From Methanosarcina mazei S-6 (GTDB lineage: Archaea > Halobacteriota > Methanosarcinia > Methanosarcinales > Methanosarcinaceae), in contig NZ_CP009512.1 in NCBI RefSeq assembly GCF_000970205.1, positions 2,728,001 to 2,792,000 on the forward strand: a stretch of 64,000 nt of DNA. Reading direction: 5' to 3'. The notes beneath the pieces were generated by a model, which was not told the DNA's origin, did no database searches, and saw nothing but the letters and a program-made list of their open reading frames with translations. The position numbers and the translations under genes were made by a program. Shown piece by piece: positions 46,283 to 55,735 of this stretch (positions are counted from its first letter, which is position 1; each line of letters starts with the position of its first letter).

Positions 46283-47407
46283 ATGGAAGAAATGCTTGAA
46301 TCAAATGAAATGATCGTACACCTGGGCCCTCAGCATCCCATGCAGCCCGGACCATTCAGGTTGAACCTGAAATTAAAAGGGGAAACAATCATGGATGCTG
46401 AAGTGGAAATGGGCTATATCCACAAAGGCATTGAAAAAATCCTGGAGAACAGGACCTACCTTCAGGGCATCACCATAGTTGACAGGATCTGTTACCTTGT
46501 AGCTCTTACAAATGAAGAATGCTATGTTGGATGCGTTGAAAAGCTTCTTGATATCGAACCCCCTGAGAGAGCTCAGTATATTAGAGTTATTCTGGAAGAG
46601 CTTTCAAGACTCCAGAGCCATCTGCTTGGCCTGGGAGAATATGGGGAGTTCATCGGCTTCGTTTCCATGTTCATGTACACTATCAAGGAAAGGGAAGACA
46701 TTCTTACTCTTATCGACATGGTCACAGGGGCAAGGGTTACCCACAGCTACCTGAGGTTCGGTGGGGTTCGTGACGACCTCCCGGAAGGATTTAAAGAAAA
46801 AACCATCCCGGTACTGAACAAGCTCAAGAAAGTCATCCGTGATTATGAGGAAATGTTCTACTCAGATACAATTTACAGGGAGAGAACTATCGGAATAGGT
46901 GTCCTGACAGCAGACGAAGCAAAAAGCCTTGGGGTTTCCGGGCCTGTCCTGAGGGCAACCGGAGTTCCTTTCGATATCCGGAAGAATGAACCCTACCTTG
47001 TGTACAGGGACCTGGACTTTAAAGTCTGCACTGAAACTGCAGGGGATTGTTTTGCAAGGGTTCAGGTCAGGCTTAACGAGATGCGTGAAAGCATTTACAT
47101 CATAGAACAGTGCCTTGACATGATCCCGAACGGGCCTATCTTTCCGGAAGGAACCCCTTACGGCAAAAGGACTCCAGTAATGAGAGTTCCGGCAGGCGAG
47201 GTATTCTACAGGGTCGAAGACCCGAGAGGAGAAATGGGAATGTATATGATTTCCGACGGCTCGGACAGGCCTTACAGGGTAAAAGTCAGAGGACCCTATT
47301 ACCCGACTCTGCAGGCTCTCCCCCCTCTTATCATAGGCACAACGGTTGCAGACATGGTATCAATTTCGGGGAGCATGGACGGCTGTACCAGTGAAGTGGA
47401 CAGGTGA
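46283..47407 (+). CDS. fpoD: F420H2 dehydrogenase subunit FpoD
   Basis: FpoD corresponds to NuoD and forms the quinone-like (methanophenazine) site with FpoB. The 374-aa protein has the NuoD motifs LGPQHPMQPGPFRLNL, MGYIHKGIEKI, and near the end VRGPYYPTLQALPPLI and ISGSMDGCTSEVDR (final residues DR in place of a longer end). GAGGGGTGA precedes the ATG. The stop abuts fpoH. Confidence 0.95.
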   Translation: MEEMLESNEMIVHLGPQHPMQPGPFRLNLKLKGETIMDAEVEMGYIHKGIEKILENRTYLQGITIVDRICYLVALTNEECYVGCVEKLLDIEPPERAQYIRVILEELSRLQSHLLGLGEYGEFIGFVSMFMYTIKEREDILTLIDMVTGARVTHSYLRFGGVRDDLPEGFKEKTIPVLNKLKKVIRDYEEMFYSDTIYRERTIGIGVLTADEAKSLGVSGPVLRATGVPFDIRKNEPYLVYRDLDFKVCTETAGDCFARVQVRLNEMRESIYIIEQCLDMIPNGPIFPEGTPYGKRTPVMRVPAGEVFYRVEDPRGEMGMYMISDGSDRPYRVKVRGPYYPTLQALPPLIIGTTVADMVSISGSMDGCTSEVDR

Positions 47408-47412
47408 CTTTT

Positions 47413-48456
47413 ATGGCTATAGAAATTCCAGAATTCATAGTTCCCTTTGTCCCCTGGATCCGCGGTACTGTAGGCCTGGTTCTCGTAGGAGCCATCTTCC
47501 TTGGCGGAATGGCTGCAGTCTGGATTGAGAGAAAACTCTCAGCTGACATCCAGTTAAGGTACGGGCCTTCAAGGGTGGGAAAGTTCGGGCTCTTACAGCT
47601 TGTAGCAGATGCCATCAAACTCTTTACAAAAGAAGATGTCAGACCTGGAAATGCCGACCGTTTTCTTTACGACAATGCCCCGGTTTTCATGCTGACTTCC
47701 CTTTTTCTGATGCTTGTAGCGATTCCGGTTGGAGCGGTTTTTATTGATGGAAACTTATACCCTCTGGCCGTAACCGAGATGGATATAAGCATACTCTTCA
47801 TAGAAGCGGTGTCCGCAATCAATATTTTTGGAATATTTATGGCTGCGTACGGATCAAACAATAAATATTCCCTGCTTGGTGCTTTCAGGAATTTTGCCCG
47901 CATGATAGGGTATGAAGTGCCACTTGGTATCGCTATTGTCAGCGTTGCCGTAATGACAGGCTCCCTAAATATCATTGATATTACCAGCGCTCAGGGAAGT
48001 TTTGTCTGGAACATTTTCCTGCAGCCTATCGGATTTGTTGTTTTCTTTATCGCACTTATGGCTGACCTTGGAAGGCTCCCTTTTGACCAGAACGAATCCG
48101 AAGAAGAACTGGTAGCAGGCTGGGTAACGGAATACACAGGAATGCGTTTTGGGCTCGTCTTCTTTGCCGAGTATATGCACATGATCCTTGGATCATTCCT
48201 TGTAGCACTCCTTTTCCTTGGAGGCTGGAACGTACCGGCATTTGTTGCAAATAATGCAGTGCTCGGACTTATTGCCCCTACAGGAATTTTGCTTCTTAAG
48301 ACCGTGCTTGTGCTGATGACTATTATAGGAATGAGGTGGGCTGTCCCGAGGTTCAGGATTGACCAGGTAGTGGATATGAGCTGGAAGAAACTCCTGCCCC
48401 TGTCCCTGTTGAACCTTGCCTGGGCAGTCGGCCTTGGACTTTATCTGGGGGCTTAA
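47413..48456 (+). CDS. fpoH: F420H2 dehydrogenase subunit FpoH
   Basis: FpoH corresponds to NuoH, the membrane subunit linking the electron arm to the proton arm. It has eight hydrophobic segments and the signatures AAVWIERKLSADIQLRYGPS, GPSRVGKFGLLQLVADAIKL and PFDQNESEEELVAGWVTEY. I start at ATG 47413 (347 aa); a GTG at 47404 overlaps the fpoD stop. The length is typical. Confidence 0.94.
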   Translation: MAIEIPEFIVPFVPWIRGTVGLVLVGAIFLGGMAAVWIERKLSADIQLRYGPSRVGKFGLLQLVADAIKLFTKEDVRPGNADRFLYDNAPVFMLTSLFLMLVAIPVGAVFIDGNLYPLAVTEMDISILFIEAVSAINIFGIFMAAYGSNNKYSLLGAFRNFARMIGYEVPLGIAIVSVAVMTGSLNIIDITSAQGSFVWNIFLQPIGFVVFFIALMADLGRLPFDQNESEEELVAGWVTEYTGMRFGLVFFAEYMHMILGSFLVALLFLGGWNVPAFVANNAVLGLIAPTGILLLKTVLVLMTIIGMRWAVPRFRIDQVVDMSWKKLLPLSLLNLAWAVGLGLYLGA

Positions 48457-48458
48457 GT

Positions 48459-48869
48459 ATGGTTCTCAAAAACATCAAATATGCGCTTAAAAACATCCCT
48501 AAAGAACGCGTGACCAGGCTGTGCCCGGAGGTGGAAAGTCCGCTCTCCGAAAGGTTTAGAGGCCTCCAGACCCTTGACAAAAGCAAATGTATAGGCTGCG
48601 GGATCTGTGCCAATACCTGCCCTAACAGCGCGATCAAGATCGTAAAAGCCCCGATTGCCCCTGGCAGTGAAAAGAAGAGGTGGTTCCCTCAAATAGACAT
48701 AGGGCACTGCCTCTTCTGCGGGCTCTGTATAGACCAGTGCCCCAAAGGTGCCCTTTCCAGCGGGAAAGAGTACTGCAAAGGCATGGTGAAATGGGCTCAT
48801 AAAGACCTGCTTATGACCCCTGAAAAACTTGCGAGGGAAGTAGACATTCAGGAAGGTGACGAGAGATGA
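48459..48869 (+). CDS. fpoI: F420H2 dehydrogenase subunit FpoI
   Basis: FpoI corresponds to NuoI, a ferredoxin-like subunit with two [4Fe-4S] clusters. The 136-aa protein has CIGCGICANTCPNSAIKI and CLFCGLCIDQCPKGAL. In Methanosarcina it takes electrons from FpoF, whose gene is not in this operon or window. Its stop overlaps the next gene by 4 bp. Confidence 0.95.
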   Translation: MVLKNIKYALKNIPKERVTRLCPEVESPLSERFRGLQTLDKSKCIGCGICANTCPNSAIKIVKAPIAPGSEKKRWFPQIDIGHCLFCGLCIDQCPKGALSSGKEYCKGMVKWAHKDLLMTPEKLAREVDIQEGDER

Positions 48870-49156
48870 TCGACCCTGGAACGGTTGGAACAGCACTGGA
48901 AACGGCGGTCTTCGGACTCCTTGCACTTGTCACGGTCTTCTTTGCAATCTTTGTGGTCATTGCAAAAGACGTCGTAAGAGCCGGGCTTGCCCTGATTATG
49001 TGCATGTTCGGAGTTGCAGGGCTTTATATTCTCTTAAACGCCCAGTTCCTTGGAGTTATCCAGGTTCTGGTCTATATAGGAGCAATCGGAGTTCTTATCC
49101 TCTTTGCAGTCATGCTGACAAAGCGCGAAATCGGAGGTGGGCCCCGTGCAAATTAA
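48866..49156 (+). CDS. fpoJ: F420H2 dehydrogenase subunit FpoJ, N-terminal part
   Basis: FpoJ corresponds to NuoJ. This 96-aa protein contains the first three membrane segments and the conserved VLVYIGAIGVLILFAVMLTK at its end. The C-terminal half of NuoJ is encoded by the next gene in a different frame with a 10-bp overlap or less. Split fpoJ is, to my memory, normal in M. acetivorans. The start overlaps fpoI as ATGA. Confidence 0.9.
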   Translation: MIDPGTVGTALETAVFGLLALVTVFFAIFVVIAKDVVRAGLALIMCMFGVAGLYILLNAQFLGVIQVLVYIGAIGVLILFAVMLTKREIGGGPRAN

Positions 49157-49397
49157 CCGGCCTCTGGCTTTTTTGGTGTGCCTGCTCTTTGTGGCGGTTG
49201 TAGTGACAGGAGCTTTCGGAACGTCCTGGAATACGGTGTCAGAGCTTCCCGAAAACCCTGCTGACCCGAGTAATATAGAAGGCATAGGCATGCTTATCTT
49301 TACCCATTTTGTTGCACCTTTCGAGGTCCTGTCAATTGTCCTGCTCGCATCCCTTATAGGCGCAATCTATATGGCAAAAGGGGAGGGCAACAGATGA
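49146..49397 (+). CDS. fpoJ: F420H2 dehydrogenase subunit FpoJ, C-terminal part
   Basis: This 83-aa protein has two membrane segments ([19 protein letters not shown] and the C-terminal [19 protein letters not shown]) matching the second half of NuoJ. GTG 49146 is chosen because GGAGGTG lies 6 bp before it; the GTG at 49137 is part of that ribosome site. It overlaps fpoJ1 and fpoK at its two ends. Confidence 0.88.
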
Positions 49398-49702
49398 CTG
49401 CCATTCCATTAACATTTTACCTGGGACTTGCAGCCCTGCTCTTTTCAATAGGGCTCTACGGTGTCATGACGCATAAAAGCGGTATCAGGCTGATCATGTG
49501 CATAGAGCTCATGCTGAACTCCGCAAACCTGAACCTTGTAGCGTTTTCAAGCTATACGGACACTTTGCACGGCCAGGTCTTTGCCATGTTCTCGATCGCC
49601 CTTGCAGCCGCTGAAGCTGCAGTAGGGTTTGCGATATTCATGGCGATCTATAGAATGCACGATAAAATCAACCTTGATGAACTTAATATTCTGAGGTGGT
49701 AA
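49394..49702 (+). CDS. fpoK: F420H2 dehydrogenase subunit FpoK
   Basis: FpoK corresponds to NuoK, a three-helix proton-channel subunit. The 102-aa protein has the conserved membrane glutamates in [20 protein letters not shown] and [19 protein letters not shown]. It overlaps fpoJ2 by 4 bp and fpoL by 7 bp. Confidence 0.95.
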
Positions 49703-51714
49703 AAACGGCTCTGGAAGAATTTGCATTTTTAATCCCCCTGCTTCCGGCACTGGCTTTTGCGATCACCTTCTTCTTTGGCAGAAAAATGCCATCTGGAGGG
49801 GCAATCGTTCCCATCCTTGCCATCGCCGCCTCCTTTGTAATCTCTTTTGCGATTACCCTCGGGCTGCTGGCAAATCCCGAAGAGGTTATAAGCCAGTCCT
49901 ATTCCTGGTTTGCAGTACTTAACATAGGAATATTAATCGACCCCCTGGCTGCAGTCATGCTGTCAATGGTCTCCTTTGTGAGCCTGTTAATCCATATCTA
50001 TGCAGTAAGTTACATGTCCCATGATGCAGGAAAAGCAAGGTACTTTGCAGAAACCGCACTTTTCACAGCGGCAATGCTTTCCCTGGTCCTTTCGGACAAC
50101 ATCCTGCAGCTCTTTGTTTCCTGGGAACTTGTCGGCCTCTGTTCCTACCTGCTTATAGGGTTCTGGTTCGAAAAACCGTCAGCAGCAGCAGCAGCCAAGA
50201 AAGCGTTCCTGACAACCAGGATCGGAGACGTTATGTTCCTTACAGGAATCATCGTGCTCACTTCCGACCTCCTTAAGGTTTCAGGCGGGTTCCAGGACGG
50301 AGTTTACCTTCTTCGCTTCGATGAAATCTTCAGTTACATCCCCGAGCTTGCAGCTCTTCAGATAAACATCCTGGGCTTTGAAATAAGCCACCTTACTATT
50401 ATCACCCTGCTCTTCTTCGGAGGAGCCGTAGGAAAGTCCGGTCAGTTCCCACTCCATGTGTGGCTGCCCGATGCAATGGAAGGTCCGACAACGGTCTCAG
50501 CCCTTATCCATGCAGCAACAATGGTTACTGCTGGTGTTTACCTGGTAGCGCGGACTTTCCCGATGTTCATTGCAGCCCCCGATTCCCTTATGGTAGTTGC
50601 TTACTTCGGAGGCTTTACAGCCCTCTTTGCAGGCACAATGGGCATTGTGATGAACGACCTCAAGCGTGTGCTCGCGTTCTCAACCATCAGCCAGCTAGGA
50701 TATATGATGCTGGGCCTAGGTCTGGGCACTGCAATAGGGCTTGAAGCTGTCGGAATATCACTTTTCCACCTGATTAACCACGCTTTCTTCAAAGCGCTTC
50801 TCTTCCTCTGTGCAGGCAGTGTGATCCATGCAGTCGGCACCCAGGACATGAGGGAGCTAGGAGGCGTAGGAAAGGTAATGCCCATAACTGCTGCAACAAT
50901 GACCATAGCAGCCCTTGCCCTTGCAGGCTTCGGTATTCCGGGAACCTCAATAGGGACAAGCGGTTTCATGTCAAAGGACCCTATTATTGAAGCTGCATAC
51001 CTTTTCGGAGAACACAGCAGCAACTGGATCCCCTATGTATTCTCAATTCTTGCAGCTCTCCTGACGTCCATCTACATTTTCAGGCTGATCTTCATGACCT
51101 TTACAGGCAAGCCGAGAAGCAACTATCACGGGCATGAGTCCCCTGCTATAATGACCATTCCCCTGTCAATTCTGGCAATTTTTGCCCTCGCTTTTGGTGC
51201 GCTGACAAGAACCGGCTTTATGGAATTCCTTGAAGAAACCTTTACCAACAGCTTTGTAAACCTGGATATAGGAGCCCTTGCCGGCATAGGCGAAAATGAA
51301 CTTGTGGCGGCAGCAGGTCACGAGCCTCTCGCAGTCCTCTGGCCTCCGGTGATAGTCGCACTTGCAGGCTTTGCAATTGCTTTTGTGATATATTACCTGA
51401 GAGCATTCAGCCTTGGACCTCTGGCTTCCATGAAGAACCCGATTTACAGGCTTCTCTACAACCGCTACTACCAGCACCAGATCTACACCGAATTCTTCTC
51501 AATCGGAATTGTCTACGGGATCATTGCTTTCCTGACACAGGTAGTTGATGTGATCATTGACAGCGTTGTGGAAGGAATCGGAATTGTCACGGTTTTTGTG
51601 GGTGAAGAGCTCCGGAAGATCCAGACAGGGGTTGTCCAGACCTATGCAACCGCATTAATCGCTGGTGTGAGCCTGCTGATAATACTTGTTAAACTGATAA
51701 TGGAGGTACTCTGA
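49696..51714 (+). CDS. fpoL: F420H2 dehydrogenase subunit FpoL
   Basis: FpoL corresponds to NuoL, an antiporter-like proton pump with a C-terminal lateral helix. The 672-aa protein has [20 protein letters not shown], the channel motif [19 protein letters not shown] and [17 protein letters not shown]. It starts at GTG 49696, overlapping the fpoK stop; no ATG is available near the N-terminus. About 16 membrane segments are visible. Confidence 0.95.
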
Positions 51715-53201
51715 TGCTGCCGGTCGCATCGTTGTTGATTCTGGTGCCGCTGATTTTCGCAGTCGTGACCTTTTTCACAAAAACAAAACAACTGGCTGCA
51801 GGGTTTGGCTTTCTCGGGTCTCTAGCAACTCTCGGGCTTACCCTTTATGCCTATCTGAACTTTGACAGCAGTACTGCTGCAATGCAGTTCTATGAATCCG
51901 TAAGCTGGATACCCTTCCTCGGGGTCAACTATTCAGTCGGGATAGACGGCGTTTCCATGCCTCTTATCCTCCTGAATGCAATAGTCATCCCGTTTATGAT
52001 CCTCTTCACCTGGAAGGAGGAAATGGAATCCCCCAACAGGTTTTACGGGCTGATCCTTACAATGCAGGCTGCGGTTATAGGAGTCTTCGTAGCCCTTGAC
52101 TTCGTAGTCTTCTATATCTTCTGGGAGCTTACCCTTGTCCCGCTCTTCTTCATAGTAAATTTATGGGGTGGAGCAAACAGGGCTCATGCTTCCTACAAGT
52201 TCTTTATATACACACACGTAGCCTCGCTTGTGATGCTGCTCGGGATTTTCGGGCTCTTCTATACAGCCCTGAACCAGACAGGCGTTCCTACATTTGACAT
52301 AAGGGAGCTGATCGCACAGTTCCAGTTCTTCGAACCCGGACTGATGAAAGACGGAATATTCCTTGCAATCCTCTTCGGGTTCCTGGCAAAACTTCCAGCC
52401 TTTCCCTTCCATTCCTGGCTCCCGGATGCATATTCCGAAGCCCCCACGGCAGGTAGCATACTCTTTATCCTGCTAAAAATCGGAGGTTACGGGCTTTTCA
52501 GGATCTCACTCCCCATGCTCCCGAATACTGGCAGTCCTCAACTGATGATCATGATTCTGGGCCTGCTCGGTTCTGTAAGCATCCTCTATGGGGCTCTTCT
52601 TGCTCTGCGGCAGAAAGACCTCAAGCGCATGATCGCGTACTCAAGCCTGAGCCACATGGGCTACGTAATCCTGGGTTCGGCCGGCCTTGTTACCCTTTCG
52701 GTTTCAGGCGCCATGTTCCAGCAGTTTTCCCACGGGCTTATTATGAGCATTATGTTCATGTCTGCAGGAGCAATCCAGACTGCTGCAGGAACAAGAATCA
52801 TTAACGAGCTTGGCGGGCTTGCAAAGAAAATGCCCATGCTTACCGTAGCAATGATGGTCGGCTTTATGGCATCCCTCGGCCTTCCCGGGCTTACAGGTTT
52901 TATTGCCGAGTTCCTGGTGCTGACTTTCACCTTCACAAACCTTCCAGTCTTTGTGGTAATCGCCCTGCTGGCTATAGTGGTTACTGCAGGCTATCACCTC
53001 TGGGCAATGCAGAGGGCAATGTTCGGAGTGTACAATGAAAAACTCGGGGACGTCAGGGATATTAATTCCATCCAGGTCTTTTCAATGGCCGTAATCGCAC
53101 TTCTTGTGCTTTACTTCGGCCTGAACCCGAGCCCGGTGCTTGATATGATGATTAATAATTCGGAAGCAATAGTCAGCCTTGCGGCTGGCATGGGGGTGTG
53201 A
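51714..53201 (+). CDS. fpoM: F420H2 dehydrogenase subunit FpoM
   Basis: FpoM corresponds to NuoM, the middle antiporter-like pump. The 495-aa protein has the key membrane acid in FYIFWELTLVPLFFIV, the motif KLPAFPFHSWLPDAYSEAPT and the helix-breaking LRQKDLKRMIAYSSLSHMGY. Its ATG shares one base with the fpoL stop (TGATG). Confidence 0.95.
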   Translation: MLPVASLLILVPLIFAVVTFFTKTKQLAAGFGFLGSLATLGLTLYAYLNFDSSTAAMQFYESVSWIPFLGVNYSVGIDGVSMPLILLNAIVIPFMILFTWKEEMESPNRFYGLILTMQAAVIGVFVALDFVVFYIFWELTLVPLFFIVNLWGGANRAHASYKFFIYTHVASLVMLLGIFGLFYTALNQTGVPTFDIRELIAQFQFFEPGLMKDGIFLAILFGFLAKLPAFPFHSWLPDAYSEAPTAGSILFILLKIGGYGLFRISLPMLPNTGSPQLMIMILGLLGSVSILYGALLALRQKDLKRMIAYSSLSHMGYVILGSAGLVTLSVSGAMFQQFSHGLIMSIMFMSAGAIQTAAGTRIINELGGLAKKMPMLTVAMMVGFMASLGLPGLTGFIAEFLVLTFTFTNLPVFVVIALLAIVVTAGYHLWAMQRAMFGVYNEKLGDVRDINSIQVFSMAVIALLVLYFGLNPSPVLDMMINNSEAIVSLAAGMGV

Positions 53202-53204
53202 GAA

Positions 53205-54686
53205 ATGCAGGAAATAATGTACCTCGCACCTGAACTTGTCCTGGTTGCAACTGGACTGGTCATACTTCTGACCGGAGTTTTCCTGTCCCCCCAGTCCAAG
53301 AATATACTGGGCTACCTGGCAACCCTGGGAACCCTTGCAGCCATCTTTCTGACGGTTAAAAGCTTCGGGCTTCTGACAATGGAGGGTTTCAGCGTTCAGT
53401 ATACAATATTCTCAGAAACCCTGAGTATCGACGCCCTTTCCCAGTTCTTCAAACTGGTCTTCCTGGCAGTTGCCCTGATAGTCTCGATTGCCTCGATAAA
53501 GTATACAGAAAACAGCGACCACACAGAAGAGTTCTACACCCTGGTGCTCTTTGCGACCTTCGGGATGATGATTGTAGCCTCTGCAAACGACCTGATCCTG
53601 CTCTTCTGTGCCTTTGAGCTGGCGAGTCTTGCGACCTTCGCCCTTGCAGGCTTTGAGAAACAGAATGCAAGGTCCCTTGAAGGAGCCATGAAGTACTTTG
53701 TAATAGGCTCGGTCTCTGCAGCACTCATGCTCTTCGGGCTTTCCTTTGTTTACGGGGCAACCGGCACAACAAGCATTCCCCTGATCGCTCAAAACCCGGG
53801 TCTTCTCACAGGAAATCCCATAGGCATTGTAGCAATTGTGCTCCTGACTGCGGGTTTCGGCTTCAAGATGGCTCTTGTCCCCTTCCACATGTGGGCTCCG
53901 GACACATACCAGGGATCGCCTTCAGTTGTTTCCGCCCTGCTCGCAGCCGGGTCAAAGAAAATGGGGTTTGTCGCAGCCTTCAGGGTGTTCATCATAGCCC
54001 TTGCAGCCCTTCAGCCTGACTGGCAGTTTATGTTTACCCTTCTGGCAGTGGTGACCATGACCTTCGGAAATGTGGTCGCAGTTGCCCAGACCAGCGTTAA
54101 ACGCATGCTTGCCTACTCCTCCCTTGCACAGGCAGGATACATTGCAATGGCTTTTGCCGTAATGACACCTGTCGCTCTTGCAGGCGGAATCATGTACACC
54201 CTTGCCCATGCCTTTATGAAAGCAGGAGCATTTATCGCAGCTGGAGCAGTTGTCTGGATGATAAGTTCGGAAAAGACAGGAAACCTCGATATCCCTGACC
54301 ACCTGGACAGCTTCAGGGGCCTTGGAAAGAGAATGCCTCTTGCAGCCCTCTGCATGACGGTTTTCGTCTTTGCACTCGCAGGAATCCCCCCGACTGCAGG
54401 TTTCATGGCAAAGTTCGTGCTCTTCTCTTCAACCATTCAGGCGGGCATGACCTGGCTTGCAGTGATCGCCATCCTGAACAGTGCCCTTTCACTGTTCTAC
54501 TATGCACGGCTTGTGAAATACATGTACTTCATGCCCCCTGAGGGTAAAACGGAAAAGGTCAGTATCCCGTTCCCATATGCAGCAGCCCTTCTGGTTGCAG
54601 TTGCAGGCGTGATGGTAATGGGTCTCTGGCCCGAACCCTTTGTGGAGCTGGCTATGAAAGCAGCAATGGTACTGGTGCCATTCTAA
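53205..54686 (+). CDS. fpoN: F420H2 dehydrogenase subunit FpoN
   Basis: FpoN corresponds to NuoN, the third antiporter-like pump. The 493-aa protein has LLFCAFELASLATFALAGFE with its membrane glutamate, KMALVPFHMWAPDTYQGSPS and VKRMLAYSSLAQAGYIAMA. It is 3 bp after fpoM. Confidence 0.95.
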   Translation: MQEIMYLAPELVLVATGLVILLTGVFLSPQSKNILGYLATLGTLAAIFLTVKSFGLLTMEGFSVQYTIFSETLSIDALSQFFKLVFLAVALIVSIASIKYTENSDHTEEFYTLVLFATFGMMIVASANDLILLFCAFELASLATFALAGFEKQNARSLEGAMKYFVIGSVSAALMLFGLSFVYGATGTTSIPLIAQNPGLLTGNPIGIVAIVLLTAGFGFKMALVPFHMWAPDTYQGSPSVVSALLAAGSKKMGFVAAFRVFIIALAALQPDWQFMFTLLAVVTMTFGNVVAVAQTSVKRMLAYSSLAQAGYIAMAFAVMTPVALAGGIMYTLAHAFMKAGAFIAAGAVVWMISSEKTGNLDIPDHLDSFRGLGKRMPLAALCMTVFVFALAGIPPTAGFMAKFVLFSSTIQAGMTWLAVIAILNSALSLFYYARLVKYMYFMPPEGKTEKVSIPFPYAAALLVAVAGVMVMGLWPEPFVELAMKAAMVLVPF

Positions 54687-54698
54687 GGAGGTATAGAA

Positions 54699-55088
54699 AT
54701 GACAGATTGCGACCTATGTGGAAAAGGAATCCCGACCGTTATCCCGGTCAGGACTTACCCTCCTCTCCTGAGATTCGCCTACCCTGAAGGTGTCTGGAAA
54801 GGGCTCTGTGAGACCTGCCTCGATTCTGCCCAGAAAACATACCTGGAAGTGAACAGGAACCACACTTCATGCAGAAGAGGCAAATGCTCTCTCTGCGGAA
54901 GCAAAACCGGTGTTTTCTCAGTGGAACTGCAGATCCCCGATTTCTCAAAAGGAATTGTTAGAAAAGATGTGGATGTCTGCTACAGGTGCCTGAAATTAGT
55001 CGATGAAGCTTATGTAAGGTTTAAAAAGGCACAAATCGACGAAGAAGGACGTATACACGGGCACGAACACGTACATCCGCATCATTGA
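54699..55088 (+). CDS. fpoO: F420H2 dehydrogenase accessory subunit FpoO
   Basis: FpoO has no counterpart in bacterial complex I. The 129-aa soluble protein has eight clustered cysteines: CDLCGKG, CETC, C...CSLC and CYRC, which could bind iron-sulfur or zinc; published suggestions favour an iron-sulfur cluster. The C-terminus is His-rich (HGHEHVHPHH). AAGGAGGTATAG precedes the ATG. It closes the operon. Confidence 0.9.
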   Translation: MTDCDLCGKGIPTVIPVRTYPPLLRFAYPEGVWKGLCETCLDSAQKTYLEVNRNHTSCRRGKCSLCGSKTGVFSVELQIPDFSKGIVRKDVDVCYRCLKLVDEAYVRFKKAQIDEEGRIHGHEHVHPHH

Positions 55089-55090
55089 GT

Positions 55091-55125
55091 AAAGCTGCAC
55101 TTGCGGCTTTATTTTCTATTTTATT
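55091..55125 (+). terminator. Terminator of the fpo operon
   Basis: AAAGCTGCA and TGCGGCTTT pair (one G-U) with a tight loop right after the fpoO stop, followed by ATTTTCTATTTTATT. Confidence 0.6.
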
Positions 55126-55489
55126 CTTTGGATGCCTGATATATTTCTACTGATCTATTTTTCAGCCTTTTACACTAATTTAGACAATGTTTTTATAAAA
55201 AAGACCGTATTTTTATAAAAACATCTATTGAATTATTTAAAAAACGGATATTTAATTTAGGATTTGTTTGTTAGAAATTATTAGATTTAAGCAAGAAATC
55301 AATTATCATTTTATTAAGATTAATAGGTAAATTTTGTGAAAAGACTTTTCTCTAATTGTTAGTTATTGTAATATTTTTTTTCTTAGTTTTATTATATAGG
55401 ATCGTATCTCTTTAGCTGTAAAAATGAATATTAACAAATTGATGTTTACCGTTTAATAATTATCATTCTTATTTATTTTTTTATTATAT

Positions 55490-55545
55490 TTTTGATTAAA
55501 AATACAGTTCTACCAACTAGTTTGATGATCTGGCCATAAATCATC
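55490..55545 (+). other. Copy A of a diverged hairpin element (loop TGGCCATAAAT)
   Basis: In the 647-bp AT-rich gap after the fpo operon, GATGAT (55524-55529) pairs with ATCATC (55540-55545) around CTGGCCATAA. A similar 56-base stretch without net length change lies at 60159-60214. Weaker similarity extends about 60 bp to the left of each copy (TTTACC and TTTAATAATTAT-like segments). It lies 190 bp before the protease pseudogene. Confidence 0.55.
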
Positions 55546-55650
55546 TATAACAAAAAGTCATACAGTTATGTGAAAAAAAGTAAATTTTTTCTTACTATAT
55601 GAGAGCCCCGGGAAATTGAAGGCTTCTTGCAGGACTCCCATACAGGCGCC

Positions 55651-55708
55651 CGAAGGCAAAGCATGTTTTTGTATCTTAAGATATTAAAATCTACGTGTTT
55701 TGCCTTCG
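55651..55708 (+). promoter_or_regulatory. 15-bp inverted repeat in the leader of the protease gene
   Basis: CGAAGGCAAAGCATG and CGTGTTTTGCCTTCG pair over 15 bp with two G-U pairs. Inside is the palindrome TATCTTAAGATA. The structure ends 27 bp before the start codon and just before the AGAAGGTGA ribosome site, so it may act on transcription or translation of the next gene, or be the terminator of something upstream. Confidence 0.5.
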
Positions 55709-55735
55709 AGAACAATGTAAAGAAGGTGAAACCAA

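Noticed and set aside
53412-53888. 158-codon minus-strand frame inside fpoN
   Set aside because: Shadow of a well-supported membrane subunit gene; the composition (Cys/His/Lys/Glu) is the usual antisense of hydrophobic codons.
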